This document shows positions 1 through 16,949 of a DNA stretch of 64,000 bases, in pieces. Source of the DNA: Macrophomina tecta (lineage: Eukaryota; Ascomycota; Dothideomycetes; Botryosphaeriales; Botryosphaeriaceae); assembly GCA_024180945.1 (NCBI GenBank), contig JAKSGN010000006.1:3224001-3288000 (forward strand), read 5' to 3'. The stretch's first letter is position 1, and each line of letters begins with the position of its first letter. The notes under the pieces were generated by a model. The model saw only the letters and a list, made by a program, of their open reading frames with translations, had not been told where the DNA came from and did no database searches. Made by a program: the position numbers and the translations under genes.

Positions 1-5334
<5,334 letters not shown>

Positions 5335-6081
5335 GCTGACGTTGTTGGGTCGCGGGGGGCCTCGAACTGGGAGTGGGTTGCGACGGTGGGCGCGATTGAG
5401 GTGGCTGCGCTGGGTGAGGTTGGCGGTGACCTCACGGCGAAGATGCGGCAGCTGCCTCGGGCTTCCTCCTCACTCGACCTCCCTCGGGCGGGCCGATGTA
5501 TCCTCCGAATGTGCGGGCGCGGCCGACGATGAAAAACAGGGCGGGCGGCGCAGATGGAAACCGGAGCGCTGAACGCGCTGGCCGCACGGCGGCGAACGTG
5601 AAGGACCTGCGACCGGGGCGGGCTTGGGCGACGCGAACCGGGCGCGAAATGAGCGTAGAGGGCGTTGCGACGTCGACAGCGAGCGGGGCGGGACCGTCGA
5701 CAGGACGCTCGGCGATGGAGGTGTTGGGTTGCGGGTGGTGGAGGTGGTGTTGTCGAGAGGTGACGCCCTCCTGGCCAGCGACTCCAGGTTGAAGTTCAAA
5801 GGCGCGGGCGTCTTAGCGCGGTTCTGCCGCCTGGCTCGCCACGCACCAGCAGCGGCGGCACACACGTGATCTGGAGCCGCACTTATCAGCGCTGCGCTTT
5901 GACAATGGCACATCTGCGCCTGCGCCAAGTGGCTCCGACTCACCGACCGACCGCTCGTCCCGCGCGCATCACCGCCACGCATATCCAAACGTCGCGTCGC
6001 CCCGTGCGCGCCCTCAGCACCATCGTCCACTTGCGCCTCCCTCTCGACAATGTGCCTTGAGAGCACACTTGTCCCGCGACC
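5335..6081. promoter_or_regulatory. Bidirectional promoter between RPB1 and SWD1
   Basis: A 747-bp GC-rich spacer separates two divergent housekeeping starts. I see no TATA box close to either ATG. Several overlapping open frames on both strands (for example 5470-6066 minus) are low-complexity R/P/A-rich and show no domain, so I treat them as chance frames in GC-rich DNA. Confidence 0.6.
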
Positions 6082-7712
6082 ATGAATCTTCCACTAATCG
6101 ATCCGGCCGTACTGGCCCAGGACACGCCTGAGGCGCCAGCTGGAAAGCTCCGTAGGTGCCTCTGTTTTTTGTCGCCCTGCTTTGAAGCTGTGCGCGGCAG
6201 CCTTACTGGCCGGTAATTCTTGCAGCAAATTGCTAATGTTCCGCTGTGCCTAGACAGCGGTCACTCAACATGCATGCGCTTCAACCGTCGTGGTGACTAT
6301 CTCGCCTCCGGAAGGGTGACCTATTCCAGACACCGCCGCCATTACCCTTGACTCACTTGCGCCTAGGCAGATGGCACTGTCGTCATCTTCGACCTCGAAA
6401 CGAACGGCGTTGCGCGCAAACTCACTGGCCACACCCGTCAAGTCCAGTCTCTGAGCTGGTCGGCAAACGATCGCTATCTGCTGAGCGCTTCACAAGACTG
6501 GAGATGTGTGCTCTGGGACCTGAAGGATGGTAGGCGGGTGCGGACTGTCAGGTTTGGGGCTCCTGTCTTCATTGCTGAGCTGCATCCCCGGAACCAGTAC
6601 GTATCCATGGCATCTACATATCATTGGCGCCACTGACCAAGCGCAGCCTCATGTTCGTAGCCGCCCTTTTTGAGGACCAGCCCGTACTAGTAGACATGGC
6701 CGACGAGATCCCAACGAAACACGCCCTTCCATCCGCCCCTAGAAGGTCGCAAGTCGAGCGTGAAAATGCAACGGAGAAGCAGAATGCGCAGGACGCGAAG
6801 CAGACAACAACCGTAACGGTCTTCACGCCTACCGGAGACTACATCTTGTCGGGTACTAACAAAGGATGGCTCAACATCATTGATACAAAGACCTGCGACA
6901 TTCGATACTCTATGCGCTTGTCAAACAATCTCGTCATCCTCATCCGCCTTACTGCGTCTGGCCGGGATATGGTTGTCAATTGTAGTGACCGGATTATTCG
7001 CACTTTACAACTGCCCGACCTTACCGACCCAAAACTCGACTTCGACAGCATGGCTCTTACCATTGAGCACAAGTTCCAGGATGTCGTGAACCGCTTGTCC
7101 TGGAACCACGTCTGCTTCAGCTCCACCGGCGAATATGTCACCGCTTCGACCTATATGAATCATGACATCTACGTGTGGGAGAGAGGCCAGGGAAGTCTGA
7201 CGAAGATTCTGGAAGCGAGGGAGGAGATTGCTGTGGTGGAATGGCACCCGCATCGGCCTTTTGTTGCTGCAGGTGGCATCGAGTCCGGCAGAATATACTT
7301 GTGGTCTATTCTCACCCCGCAGCGATGGTCTGCTTTGGCACCCGATTTTGTGGAAGTAGAAGAGAACGTCGAGTATGTTGAGCGCGAGGACGAGTTCGAT
7401 ATCCAGCCTCTGGAGGAGTTACACAAGAGACGCCTCGATCTGGAAGATGAAGACGTGGACGTTCTCACCATCGAGCCCGGCAAAGCCGAGTTTGAGCCTG
7501 CAGAATTTCAGATGCCCATCGTGTTGGACCTTGGAGGCAGCGACAGCGAAGATGAAGAGATCATGATAGGCGCAGGTCAATACCGTAGGAAGAGCCCAGG
7601 CGCTGGAAAGGAGTGGATGAATGGTCAAGATGGTAGCGGAGACGAGAAGAAAAGCACAACAAATGGCACAGCGAGGTCGCAGAGCGCAAGTAAAAAGCGC
7701 AGAGCGGACTAG
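6082..7712 (+). CDS. SWD1: COMPASS (Set1 complex) WD40 subunit Swd1 / RbBP5 homologue
   Basis: Structural WD40 subunit of the histone H3K4 methyltransferase complex, nuclear. Exons 6082-6151, 6254-6315, 6367-6596 and 6647-7712 join in phase to 475 residues. The N-terminus MNLPLIDPAVLAQDTPE is followed by WD blades (SGHSTCMRFNRRGDYLASG, LSWSANDRYLLSASQDW). The strongest family mark is WSALAPDFVEVEENVEYVE with the following EREDEFD, which matches the C-terminal hinge of yeast Swd1 and RbBP5. The tail is acidic and then S/K-rich. For the third intron I chose donor GTACGT at 6597 and acceptor CAG at 6646 (50 nt). A GTATCC donor four bases later would give only a 41-nt intron. Confidence 0.92.
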
Positions 7713-8234
7713 TCTACAATCGAGTGGAAGAAAAACCACGACATGCATGGCATCGGCGTTTGAAGGCGAGGTATACCACCGGTTTCAGGTTCATGTTTGG
7801 GAATTCTTGAAGGTAGTTTAGGGAATCTCATCGGCCACGGTCAGCGTAGTACTGCTACTTGACGCTGATGTCCTGTAGTAGGCCCATATGAATGATTAAT
7901 GGAAGTGCTCAGCCTGCTATGTCTGTGGATATCCAAACCTATCCACAATCGAGCATGGACTATAGCGCGTTTTGGCCGAAGCACAGCACCTCTAAACCAG
8001 AAAATTGAGAGGAGACACGAGCTTCAGCAACACCCTATACTGGGAGCTTCATTTGTTTCACGCAGCATGCACTCAAATTTCGATGGCCACTGAATTGCAA
8101 CTGTTCACAGTCGCTGAAGTGGCCCAGCACACTTTCAAGCATTTTTCCTTTCGTGTGGGTTTGCGGCGTCCTTGACCGCCGTTTCCTTCTCCACACTCTG
8201 CGCGGACTTGATCCAGTGGGCTTGACCGTCGCTT
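7713..8234. other. Spacer downstream of SWD1
   Basis: Holds the presumed 3' UTR of SWD1 and unassigned sequence. I see no convincing gene or repeat. Confidence 0.5.
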
Positions 8235-9205
8235 TTGCCTTCGCGGTCATCATCTCTCCTTCTATTCACAACACGCAAGTTCAACATCCTTGGGAGACTA
8301 TTCAAAGAATCCCATCACGACAACTCCGAAGACTTTGTCGGTCCGTCATGGCGGGCCCGCCACATACCTCCACCGGTACCTTTTAGTCCAGGCCCTGGCG
8401 ATACCCATGCTGCATATAGCCCATTCGCAGCTCTGAACCCTGCGAATGGCCTCTAAATCGCGGATTCTACCTTTACGGCTGGGCCACCGCCTGGTGAGCG
8501 CGGCGGGCCGGCTACAATATGGTCAATGAACGCTGAAGGAATTCCTCCAGCTAACGTTGACACAGCACTTACACAGGCAACCCTCAACGGAAATTGGTAC
8601 AATGAACGAAGTGCTCGGGAAGTGTATCAGGCAGAACTGCAAAGGTTGCGTTTCCACCGGGGCGCCCGCCCCTAATGCCTGTTATAGCCGGCAGGGACTG
8701 TTCCAAAGAGTAGATGCGGAATGCTTGTATTGCCATGCTCTCCTCAGAGAGCTACTCTGCTGGAAGCTACCTGAGAAGGCGAATCGTTAGCGGGACGCTA
8801 GCGTAGCTAGAGTAACGGCCGGCGGAATGCCACCGGGTTTCGCGTCCCGCTCATTCATAGAGATCAAACTCGGGGCGATGACTTTTGGAAGGATCTCGCC
8901 CTGAACATGGCGACGCTTAATGCGAGGAATAACGTGATGGCAATGCTGACAGGATATTCGCGGTACGAGGAGCGTCACAGAGACCGAGGCAATTTCAGTG
9001 CGTGGAAATATGGTCGTCTAATTGGCGCAGATGCTTACGGGGAAGGCGATGTTACTTGTAAAGCTCGATGCGAAGCAAGGCGTGATAGGTGTGAATACCA
9101 TATGAGCAGGTACTGTTGCACGGTTCGCTGACGGCTAACACTCAGCGTGTAGTCTTTTCGGCTCAAAGCGACTCCTCATCTATGTATGGTTTGATGCCTC
9201 CTAAT
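8235..9205 (+). pseudogene. Decayed or intron-rich unresolved gene of unknown function
   Basis: Frame 0 encodes a protein-like stretch (TRKFNILGRLFKESHH, SWRARHIPPPVPFSPGPGD) that meets TAA at 8454-8456. It continues in the same frame with ordinary composition (FTAGPPPGERGGPATIW, LNGNWYNERSAREVYQAEL) to further stops near 8673. A second block in the same frame at about 8865-9110 reads MATLNARNNVMAMLTGYSR and SAWKYGRLIGADAYGEGD. A possible 43-nt intron (GTACTG at about 9111 to GTGTAG) would link it to SLFGSKRLLIYVWFDAS and another TAA. No ATG opens the first block. Either this is a pseudogene with nonsense changes, some of the CAA-to-TAA type, or a real gene whose introns I cannot place. No family recognised. 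Confidence 0.35.
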
Positions 9206-10185
9206 GGAAGCGCAGTGGCGGCACGCGGATGCAATATTCCACTAAAAGAAAGTCTGTACCGAGTTTAGGAGTATTTCCGCTTGTTCCGCCTTGTATGGAC
9301 CTTCTCCAAGCAGCCAAGCTCAGGTGTTTTTTATGGCCAGTCACTCTTCTTTCTTTGTCCTCGTCCATCTACCCTGCGGCTAACACAGTGCGCTTGATCT
9401 TCGCCGACGCCGGTTGTAGCCGGCAGACGGGGCGGAGCGCGACGTGGCGTTACCAGGATACAAGAATCGCAAAGACATTAAGATAAATGAAGTTGTGAGC
9501 CGTATTTTGTATGCGTGTCCTTAAAAAGGGGTGAGGTGGGGGAGCAGAGATGGTCGAGCGCGGATTATGTCCATATAAATATCTGTTACAATTGCTCTGC
9601 AGATGGAAGTTGATTCTGTACGGCACGTTTGGGGTGAGGACGAAGAGCAGCGTAGCTCTCGTATAGGAGATGGAGATGGAACTGCGCACTGCCAAAGCTG
9701 ATCTTGTCAAATGCACATTCTTTTCTTTCATGTTAGCACAGCACGATACATCAGGGTAAACTTGGGCAGCTGAGCGTGCTTGGGAAGAGAATTCTATCCA
9801 ACAAAGCGAATTCTAGTCCGAGAAAAGCACCAGGTCATTATCATGCCTACCTGAAGCAGCCATTCTTTAAGACAAAGCTCTCCTTTGAACCGAGCTATTC
9901 AAATTCGTGATCGGAGATAAAGAAAATTGTCGGCTACTCACAATGAAGAGCCCTTACGCTAACAACCCGGTATTGTTCGATAGACGAAGCCCAGTACCTC
10001 ATCTATACCTCCAGGCAAGTCCACGCCATCAACATCTCCGGAAAAGGCATAAAGATACTGGACAAAGATGCGCAGAGACGAAAGAAGCAGACGGCCAGCA
10101 ATCATGGCTACCGTTATACCCCCCTTGCGCCCACAAGGCAATACAGCATTGCCGCATCGAGAAGCAAAATTAGTAGCATACCGCC
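9206..10185. other. Spacer upstream of the kinase-like gene
   Basis: No gene supported. Short open frames here lack domains. The final 200 bp are the presumed promoter and 5' UTR of the gene at 10186. Confidence 0.45.
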
Positions 10186-12028
10186 ATGTCGCAAATAGGA
10201 GCACTCAGTTGGACCAGCGCCGCCTGGCGAGCCTTCGAGTCCGAAGCTGAAGACATCCTCGCCTACGACGAAGAATCCACCGAGGAAGGCAAGTCTCCCA
10301 TCTCCGCGGCCCCTACATTCAAGTTTCGTCCCCTCTCAAAACCTCCCCAATTCCCCATTCTCCCTATTAACTCTGCTCTCCTCCAGACGACATTAACCGC
10401 ATCCGCCAAGCATGGATCGAAATTGGCGATGCGGGCCGCGGCGCCTGGCACTTGCTCGCCCTCCATGCCGGCGCGCCGCCCGCTGACGAGGCATCCGCGG
10501 CACTGGAGACGCGGTGCATCCTTTTGCTGGCGCGCTTCCTGCGGCCGCAGCTGAATCGGATCAACTACGGCGAAGGGCAGGTGCGTTGGAAGGGGTTCGG
10601 CCGGTGGTTCCTGCGGCGGTTGGACAACGCGCATACGAGCGCGGGGCCTGTGTGCCAGGCGGCCGTGCGCGGGCGGTTCTATGACGAGAATGGGGGGATA
10701 GTGTGGAAGGTGATCTCGCCGGTAAGTGGTGGTGTTTTCCTTCTCCCCCTCTTGTTGCCGTGGTGTTATGTGATGGGACGGTGAGGAAGCTTGGAGAGCT
10801 GATCAGCATGGCGATCGGGTTGATCATTGTTGTAGATCTTCGTTGCGAAGCTCGTCGAGGCAGAAGAAGTCCCGGTGCCAGAGCCGGTCTTAGAGCTTCA
10901 CATACATGAGCTGATGACGGTGACGGCCGTGGCGGAGGAATGCAATTATATCATCCACCTCCAGGGAGGCGGGCTGGATAGACTCTCCAGCAGCTTCACG
11001 GTCTTGACCGACAGAGCTGAATACGGCTGCTTGGACGAGGTCATAAATCGGCACCAGCAACAAGAAGAAAAGTACGCTTTCCAAGCAGTGGCAACTGATA
11101 TCTCGAATATTAGCAAAGTTCCTTTAAGAAACGATTTGTTCCAGTACTTGGCGGACTTACTGACACACGTTGCAGCGTCGAAGTGCCAGAGGCATTCATC
11201 TGGTACCTCATCCACGCTCTTTCCCAAACTGCCCTCATCATGGAACGCGGCGGCATCGCCGGCCCCCGTGAAGGTTGGAACAAGGAGGTCGTCCACCTGG
11301 ACATCCGCTCCGCTAATATTGTACTCCATCGACCGAACCCAGGCCAATTCCGGCGCTACCCCACGCCCAAGCTAATCGACTTCGGTTGCGCACTCGCGAC
11401 AGATGACGCAGACACGCAGAATCCATACGGTTATGGCGCCCGTGGCGCCCATTGGTGCGCCTCGCCGGAGATGTACTGGTCAGATTGGCAAGATCGAAGT
11501 GAATACCAGGATCGCAATCCGTTGATAGCGACCGGGAGCCACAGGTTGAACAGCAAGACGAACATATATCAGATTGGGTTGGTGGCGCGAAAACTGATGA
11601 CTTGCAGCGGGAACCACGCGCAGGACTTTAGTTTCGACGACTACGAGGAGCCGCCAGAGGGCGAGGAATTCGACTGGGAGCCTAACAGAACAGTCTACGG
11701 CAAGCCGGCGCCGCCGGACTATACTATTGATGACGATGCGGAGCCTGAGCCCGACGATGATGGAAAGCCGGATCTGGTGGGTCCTATAGATGACGGCGAA
11801 GCTGCATACACGGATATGCAGTGGCGCGAACCGCACGATGCTGCCATTGGAAGTTATAGTTCGGAGCTTGTGAAGCTGGTTAACCATATGCTGAGGTTCC
11901 TACCGAAAGGAAGACCTAACGCTGCCGCTGTTTATACGTTTAGCAGGCAGCATATGAAGGTTTGGCAGAAAAGACAGGCATACCAACCAAGTAGAGAAGC
12001 GCATCGTCTGATGTACAAAGATGACTAG
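10186..12028 (+). CDS. Divergent protein-kinase-like protein with a GC-AG intron
   Basis: Exons 10186-10288, 10387-10721, 10836-11071 and 11176-12028 give 508 residues. Intron 1 has a GCAAGT donor preceded by GAAG, the usual context of GC-AG introns; splicing it joins EESTEE to DDINRIRQAW in frame, whereas reading through shifts frame. Kinase marks are a candidate VAIK-type lysine (IFVAKLV, K151), the catalytic loop HLDIRSANIVLH (H265, D267, N272; HLD instead of HRD), LIDFGCA (D293) and an APE-like CASPEMYW. An acidic insert (EPEPDDDGKPD) sits in the C-lobe, which ends with LPKGRPNAAAVYTF. There is no glycine loop of standard form, so ATP binding may be atypical. The first 145 residues match nothing I know. 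Substrate and role unknown; such divergent kinases are common in filamentous ascomycetes. Confidence 0.8.
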
Positions 12029-12473
12029 GGCAGGGAACCAGCTTGAAGGGATATGCAACACTCTGTCCCCCAGCTTAGCCTGTGTTACTGTCAATGATTT
12101 TTTGCTCGGAAGCATGCAAGATTAAATCGAAGTGTTCACAAAAAATTGAAGCCCTTTGATAGGGTGATGCCATGGAATAATGTCGGCGTCGGTCTGCCGC
12201 AATGAAACAAGAGGATGCCATGCTGGAGTCACGAAGACTGACATCAATGGCACCCTTGGTGATCTTTCCTGGAAGCCGGTCGGCTTGGTCTGGGTCCCAG
12301 ACCTTGCTTGCGCCTGACTACCGGCAGAGAAATTAACCGAGGCATATCCATACAGATTGAAGAAGCACCTCCTGTGTGACTCAGCCATACATCCTTCTGC
12401 CGTGTGGAATGGTCGGGTTTCGCCTTTTAAGCCTTGCTAACGGGAAAGCCATTTCAACGTCACGCACGGCAAG

Positions 12474-12503
12474 ATTCACGTCCGGACGATTACTTCAACC
12501 TCC
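12474..12503 (+). repeat. Copy 1 of a 30-bp dispersed repeat
   Basis: Differs at only 3 of 30 positions from 59641-59670 in the same orientation. Flanks are not similar beyond a few bases. Possibly the end of an old mobile element. Confidence 0.5.
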
Positions 12504-13593
12504 CATATGTGTTTGTTACTTGAATCTGGAGCTCAGCATCCCAATTACCCCGTGCGGCAGGAGTGTGGACAGGCGCCCTGAAAGAGCACTATAAATAGAA
12601 ACATGACCGGAACCGGAAGTCAACGACGTTGGACCAGAACTGAACGAGGGGTATTGCCTGAACAGATCCGACGGTTGAGCGTATCCTCAACGAAGAAACC
12701 CGGATTGACACGTCCGTTGCTCATGCCACTAATTCAGGTGGCCCCGCGGCCTTCGTTCACCTCCTGGCTTTTCGGCGCATAACATGCAGCGCACGTGGAA
12801 AAGAGCTGGCCAAATACGGATATTGACCTGGCGACTTCAATGCGGAGTGATTGCGGATGCGGGATCCGGATCTGTGGGTCGAGGAAGAGTTGAAAGCCGA
12901 AGTTTCATGTCGCAGTCGACAAAAGTCCTGCTTGCGGGCTTAGAGCTTGTCCCAACGCACAATGTCTGCGCTCTTAGTGGACCGCATCAGCTGGATTGGT
13001 GACGCTGTCGCTTTCCGTGTCTGTCATGCTGCTAAGCAGATGAGTCTGCGACGGCGATGGGGCTCTTGATCACAGTCGCGCGAAAATTGTGCGAGGTGCA
13101 AGGGACACCGCGCACCCGTCATCCATATACACGTTCCTTTGTGTATAGGGCCACTAATCTTCAGATAAGTTGCGCGCTAGTCGAGCTTGTTCAACCATGA
13201 AAGCAGTGCAGACCTACCGCAGCGAGCAATCTCGCACACTTACAATTGCTGAGACAATAACCGGGGCTGAAGGGGATCCGAGGCGGCGCTAGCGCGAACG
13301 TGCGAATTCTTTGTGGAGTCATATAGCTGATGTTTCCGGCACCGGTGAGGTGATGCGTGCAGCGATGAACAGCAAAAGCTGCGAGGCGCCTGGAAGCACA
13401 GCTGGAATTCCAGTTGATCCAACGGAGCATGATGATCGGCGATGCGGGCGTGGCGGGGGGAGGCGGGATGGTGCGAGGACAGAGTCGCAGGCTGCACAGC
13501 TGAGGCGGCAGCGACTCAGAGTTCGGTGCGCTACGGCGGACGGTGAGAGGCAATGTGAGAGTGGAGCTCGCGGCGGCGCAGCTGCACAGGCGC

Positions 13594-13608
13594 GGGCGGG
13601 CGGGCGGG
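13594..13608 (+). other. G-quadruplex-type motif
   Basis: Four GGG runs separated by single C bases, a canonical G3N1 quadruplex pattern, about 1.27 kb upstream of the IES4 start. Confidence 0.6.
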
Positions 13609-14047
13609 CGGCTGGCTAAAGTTGCTGGATTGGATGCAGCAGGTGTGACGGGCGAGCATAAAAGCCCGAGGCGCTGACGAGGAGCGGTGGGGAGAGGCAT
13701 GGGAGGGTGCGCGGGAGGCCTCAGCCAGCACGCTGGGGGGCGTGGCGTTGACGCAGGCCTCGACTTCCCTGTGAGGCCCAATCGTGAAGCGGAATGGCGC
13801 GACGAGCAGCTCCGATCAGAGCGCTCGTTGGTGGCGCGCAGCGCTCGCCTAGACCTCAATCATGGAACCTGGGCTGTGTCATTTCGACTGCTGATCGTCG
13901 TCGTCGGCGCTGATGAAGCAGGCTGGTCCGCGCCGGCCGCGCTGGCTGCTGCGGACACAGAAACACCAAGGGCGTGGAATGACGCCAAGCGGCGGGCGGC
14001 GCTGCATGCGTGCCTGGCAGCGGGCGGCGACGCGTGCCTGGGGGCTT

Positions 14048-14065
14048 GGGGAGCGGGCGGGCGGG
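14048..14065 (+). other. G-quadruplex-type motif
   Basis: GGGG, then three GGG runs with loops AGC, C and C. Same strand as the motif at 13594, about 0.8 kb upstream of IES4. Confidence 0.6.
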
Positions 14066-14876
14066 CGGCAGAGTTTTCGCGCAGTTTGCTCGCTCGATTT
14101 CCGGATGCCTCCGTGCATAGCCTGCGTCGACGGAATTTCGTCAGCAGGGGCTCCATCCTGGAGGGTGGGAGTGCGGTGCTGTGAACGGCGCCGCCGGTTC
14201 GCCAAAAAGCCGGCCCTTGGACGCAAGACACGGCAAGGAGCCCAAACTCGCAACCTACTTGGCGACGAACGGGCAGCAGCACGCACGCGCGCGCGCGCAC
14301 GCCCGCCGCGCCGCCGCTCCAGCTCCAGCTCCAGCTCCAGCTGCCGCTGCAGCAGCTGCACCAGCACCGCGATGCGAGCATGATAGAATCGACGCCGACG
14401 GACCGCTCAGCGGACGCGTGCGGCCGGCGCGCGGCGACGCGTCCGGGTCACGTGCGCTGGGCTTAGGGCTGGCGAGCTTCCGTTGTGTGGTGGTCCCAGG
14501 CTGTATCGCGCTCCGAATCCTCGCCGCTGTCGAGACTTGCTTGGAGCGAAAGCGCCCGCCGCCCGCCCGCTACGGTCCACCATGAATACAATGGCCTCAA
14601 AGCAAAACCTCGCCCTCTCACGCCTGCCTCCCGCTTCCCCTCCGCCCATCTTCTTCCCTCCCACCCATCACCGTCCACAACCACCGTGATCCGCACCGCA
14701 CCCAGCTTCGCACCCCTTACGCCTCCATTCGCAGCTGCGCTCGGGTCACACACCTGACCTGACCGATTCACCTCACCAGCCGCCCTGAGAAAGGGAGGCG
14801 CCAAATTAGCAGGCCTGCTGCGACCGTCCCAACACCCGACCGTCACCTGCCCACCTCAACACCACGACGCGCCGCC

Positions 14877-15830
14877 ATGTCGAGCTCCTCGCAGACCGTC
14901 ACTGCCGCTGCCTCGCCCGCATCCAGCCTGAAGATGTCGGCCAAGTCGCCCAGGTCCGCCCTCGCCATCCTGCGTCTTCCGCCTGCGAAGCTGGCCCAGT
15001 TCCTGCCCGACGGCCCTGCTCGCAAGAACTCGCGCTCCAAGTCGTCATCGTCGTCTACGCCCGTCGACACGCTCGCCGACCCGATGGTCATCGAACCCGC
15101 CGAGCCGCAGCCTGCCCTTGATGGCGACTCTGCATCAGCCCTCAACGGCTCCACACCCGCTCTCGACAACAACTCGCTTGCGCCTCCCCAGAACGGTGTG
15201 AAGCGGAAGGGCGTTCCCGGTCCAAAGCCTGGTTCCAAGCGCACAGCTGGCCAGTCCAACGACGGCACCCCCAAGCCTCGAGGCAAGCCTGGCCCCAAGA
15301 AGAAGCCGCGCATGTAAGTCATCCCACATTCATCGCCACAGCATCATCTTGCGTTCGACGCAGTTTGGAACTTGTCTATCGCATCGCTGCCGCGGAATTT
15401 CTTGAGCAATCAACTAACTCAACTCCACAGTGGTGACAACGGTGATACACCTACGAACGGCGTGATCCCCATGTCCACTCAGAAGCTCGGCCCCAAAGCG
15501 AACCAAGGCGCCATCAATGCTGGTCTTCGCGCGCTCGACCGGTCCGGCAAGCCCTGCCGCAAGTGGGAAAAGAAGGGTTTTCAGCTGAAGAGTTTCACTG
15601 GAATTAGCTGGTCTGTCCCTACCTGGCGGGCACCTCGCAGGACTACCGTCGACGAGAATGGTGACGTCAAGAGCGACACCACTGGCACCAGCGACACTGC
15701 CAAGGTCAACGAAAGCAGTGCCGTGCCCAGCGAGAAGAGCAGCAACCCTGGCGCCATGGACACTCCGAACAGGTCCCACCTGATGATCAACGCTGCCAGC
15801 TCACCCATCCCGGAGATGACCCCCGTGTAG
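14877..15830 (+). CDS. IES4: INO80 chromatin-remodelling complex subunit Ies4-like (DUF1711)
   Basis: Exons 14877-15313 and 15431-15830 (GTAAGT donor, CCACAG acceptor) give 278 residues. The N-terminal part carries LAILRLPPAKLAQFLPDG, then an S-rich linker and basic AT-hook-like GPKPGSKR and GKPGPKKKPR segments. The second exon has the family core GLRALDRSGKPCRKWEKK followed by KSFTGISWSVPTWRAP. That core is typical of the filamentous fungal Ies4/DUF1711 family, in yeast a subunit of the INO80 remodeller. Expected to be nuclear and DNA-associated. The start ATG lies in a good context (GCCGCCATG). Confidence 0.85.
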
Positions 15831-16949
15831 AGCATTCTCTTTCTCCCTCGATTGGTAAGTTGAACCTCCACCGTCACGCACCCTGTGTTCTGTCGCGCAC
15901 TTCAGTCGGAGTAGTGCATCGGAGTATGCGCCCTTGTTCCCAGAAATCCCCAAGGAACGATCTTGCCCCGACCATGGAGAGCTCACGTCAAGCTACCTCA
16001 GATTTCATTCAGCCTGATTCATACAGTCACAGCTAACGGTTTCACAGATTCTCCTATACTTTTAGACTTTGAGACATCAGGAGCTCTTGCACATTTTACT
16101 GTATAATATCCCCTTTGCCTTTTTTTTTTTTTTTTTTTTGTTTTTCTGCGTTGCCGCGCGACTCTTTTTCAAGGTTTCGGCACGGATTTCTGAATTGGCC
16201 ATTTCGAGATCGGGCAGCGTTTCATGCATGGTGTTAAGGCACGGATTCAAAAATGGGGCGGGAGTCAGGAGGCAGAGGTCATGATCAGAGTACATGGCGC
16301 GTGACTTCTGCGGCTGGATAGGGCTTTGGAAGAGTGATACGGGATAGTCATGCCGTCGGGTACGCCCGGGCACAGCTCAGGATTGGAGATACCAGGCGTT
16401 TTAGAGTACAGGCGTGAATGGATGAAGTTATATTCCGTCGTGATCTTTGTCAAGGGCGGGCAGTGACGGCGGCAGAAGAAGGGAGGGCGTCAGGCGGCCG
16501 GGCTGGGCCGAGAGGCAGCAAGGCGTAATCCGAGCTTGGTCCTAGTTCCCCCGCAACTGCGGAATGGCACACAGCACCCGCGTCGAGGCCGCATCACTCC
16601 TCAACATCCATACGCTTCCAGCATCCTTCCAGCGGCCTGCGCGCTATCCATACTGCTGCTTTGACTCCCAGGCGACTCGCAATGCTTATGATGACTGTTT
16701 CTGGAGCTGGCAGTGTGCAGAGCCGCCGTTGATTGTGACGCCGAACCGCTGCCATCTCACCGACGACTACCCTCCGTCACATCACCGCCAGCATATCGCA
16801 CGTCCTAAGCCCGTCCCTAGGCCGGCTGCCCTTCCCAGCGCCCTGGGTCTCGCCGCCCACCGCCTGTCACTTGTTGAGCCCGCTATCTGCGCTCGCTCTG
16901 CAAGAGGGCGGCTCTCGTTCGCCGCCGTGGCCGTGAGGAGTGTCAGTTC
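15831..16949. other. Spacer between IES4 and VID30
   Basis: Contains the IES4 3' UTR, a long T tract and the VID30 promoter. No gene supported. The frame at 16564-16953 is S/H/P-rich without domains and overlaps the VID30 start. Confidence 0.5.
16120..16139 (+). repeat. Poly-T tract
   Basis: Twenty consecutive T residues, about 290 bp after the IES4 stop. Confidence 0.9.

Larger units (their letters stand above)
12029..14876. other. Long GC-rich spacer between the kinase-like gene and IES4
   Basis: About 2.8 kb without a supported gene. From about 13.2 to 14.6 kb it is very GC-rich with open frames on several strands. Their products are S/R/A/P-rich without domains, as expected by chance. 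It holds two G-quadruplex-type motifs, a CG-alternating run near 14285-14300 and a CTCCAG hexamer repeat near 14317-14342. The last few hundred bases should be the IES4 promoter and 5' UTR. Confidence 0.5.

Noticed and set aside
5470..6066. 198-codon minus-strand frame between RPB1 and SWD1
   Set aside because: Low-complexity and within the bidirectional promoter of two housekeeping genes.
13191..14585. Several open frames of 130-220 codons on both strands
   Set aside because: Mutually overlapping, low-complexity, in very GC-rich DNA where stops are rare; no domain or splice structure.
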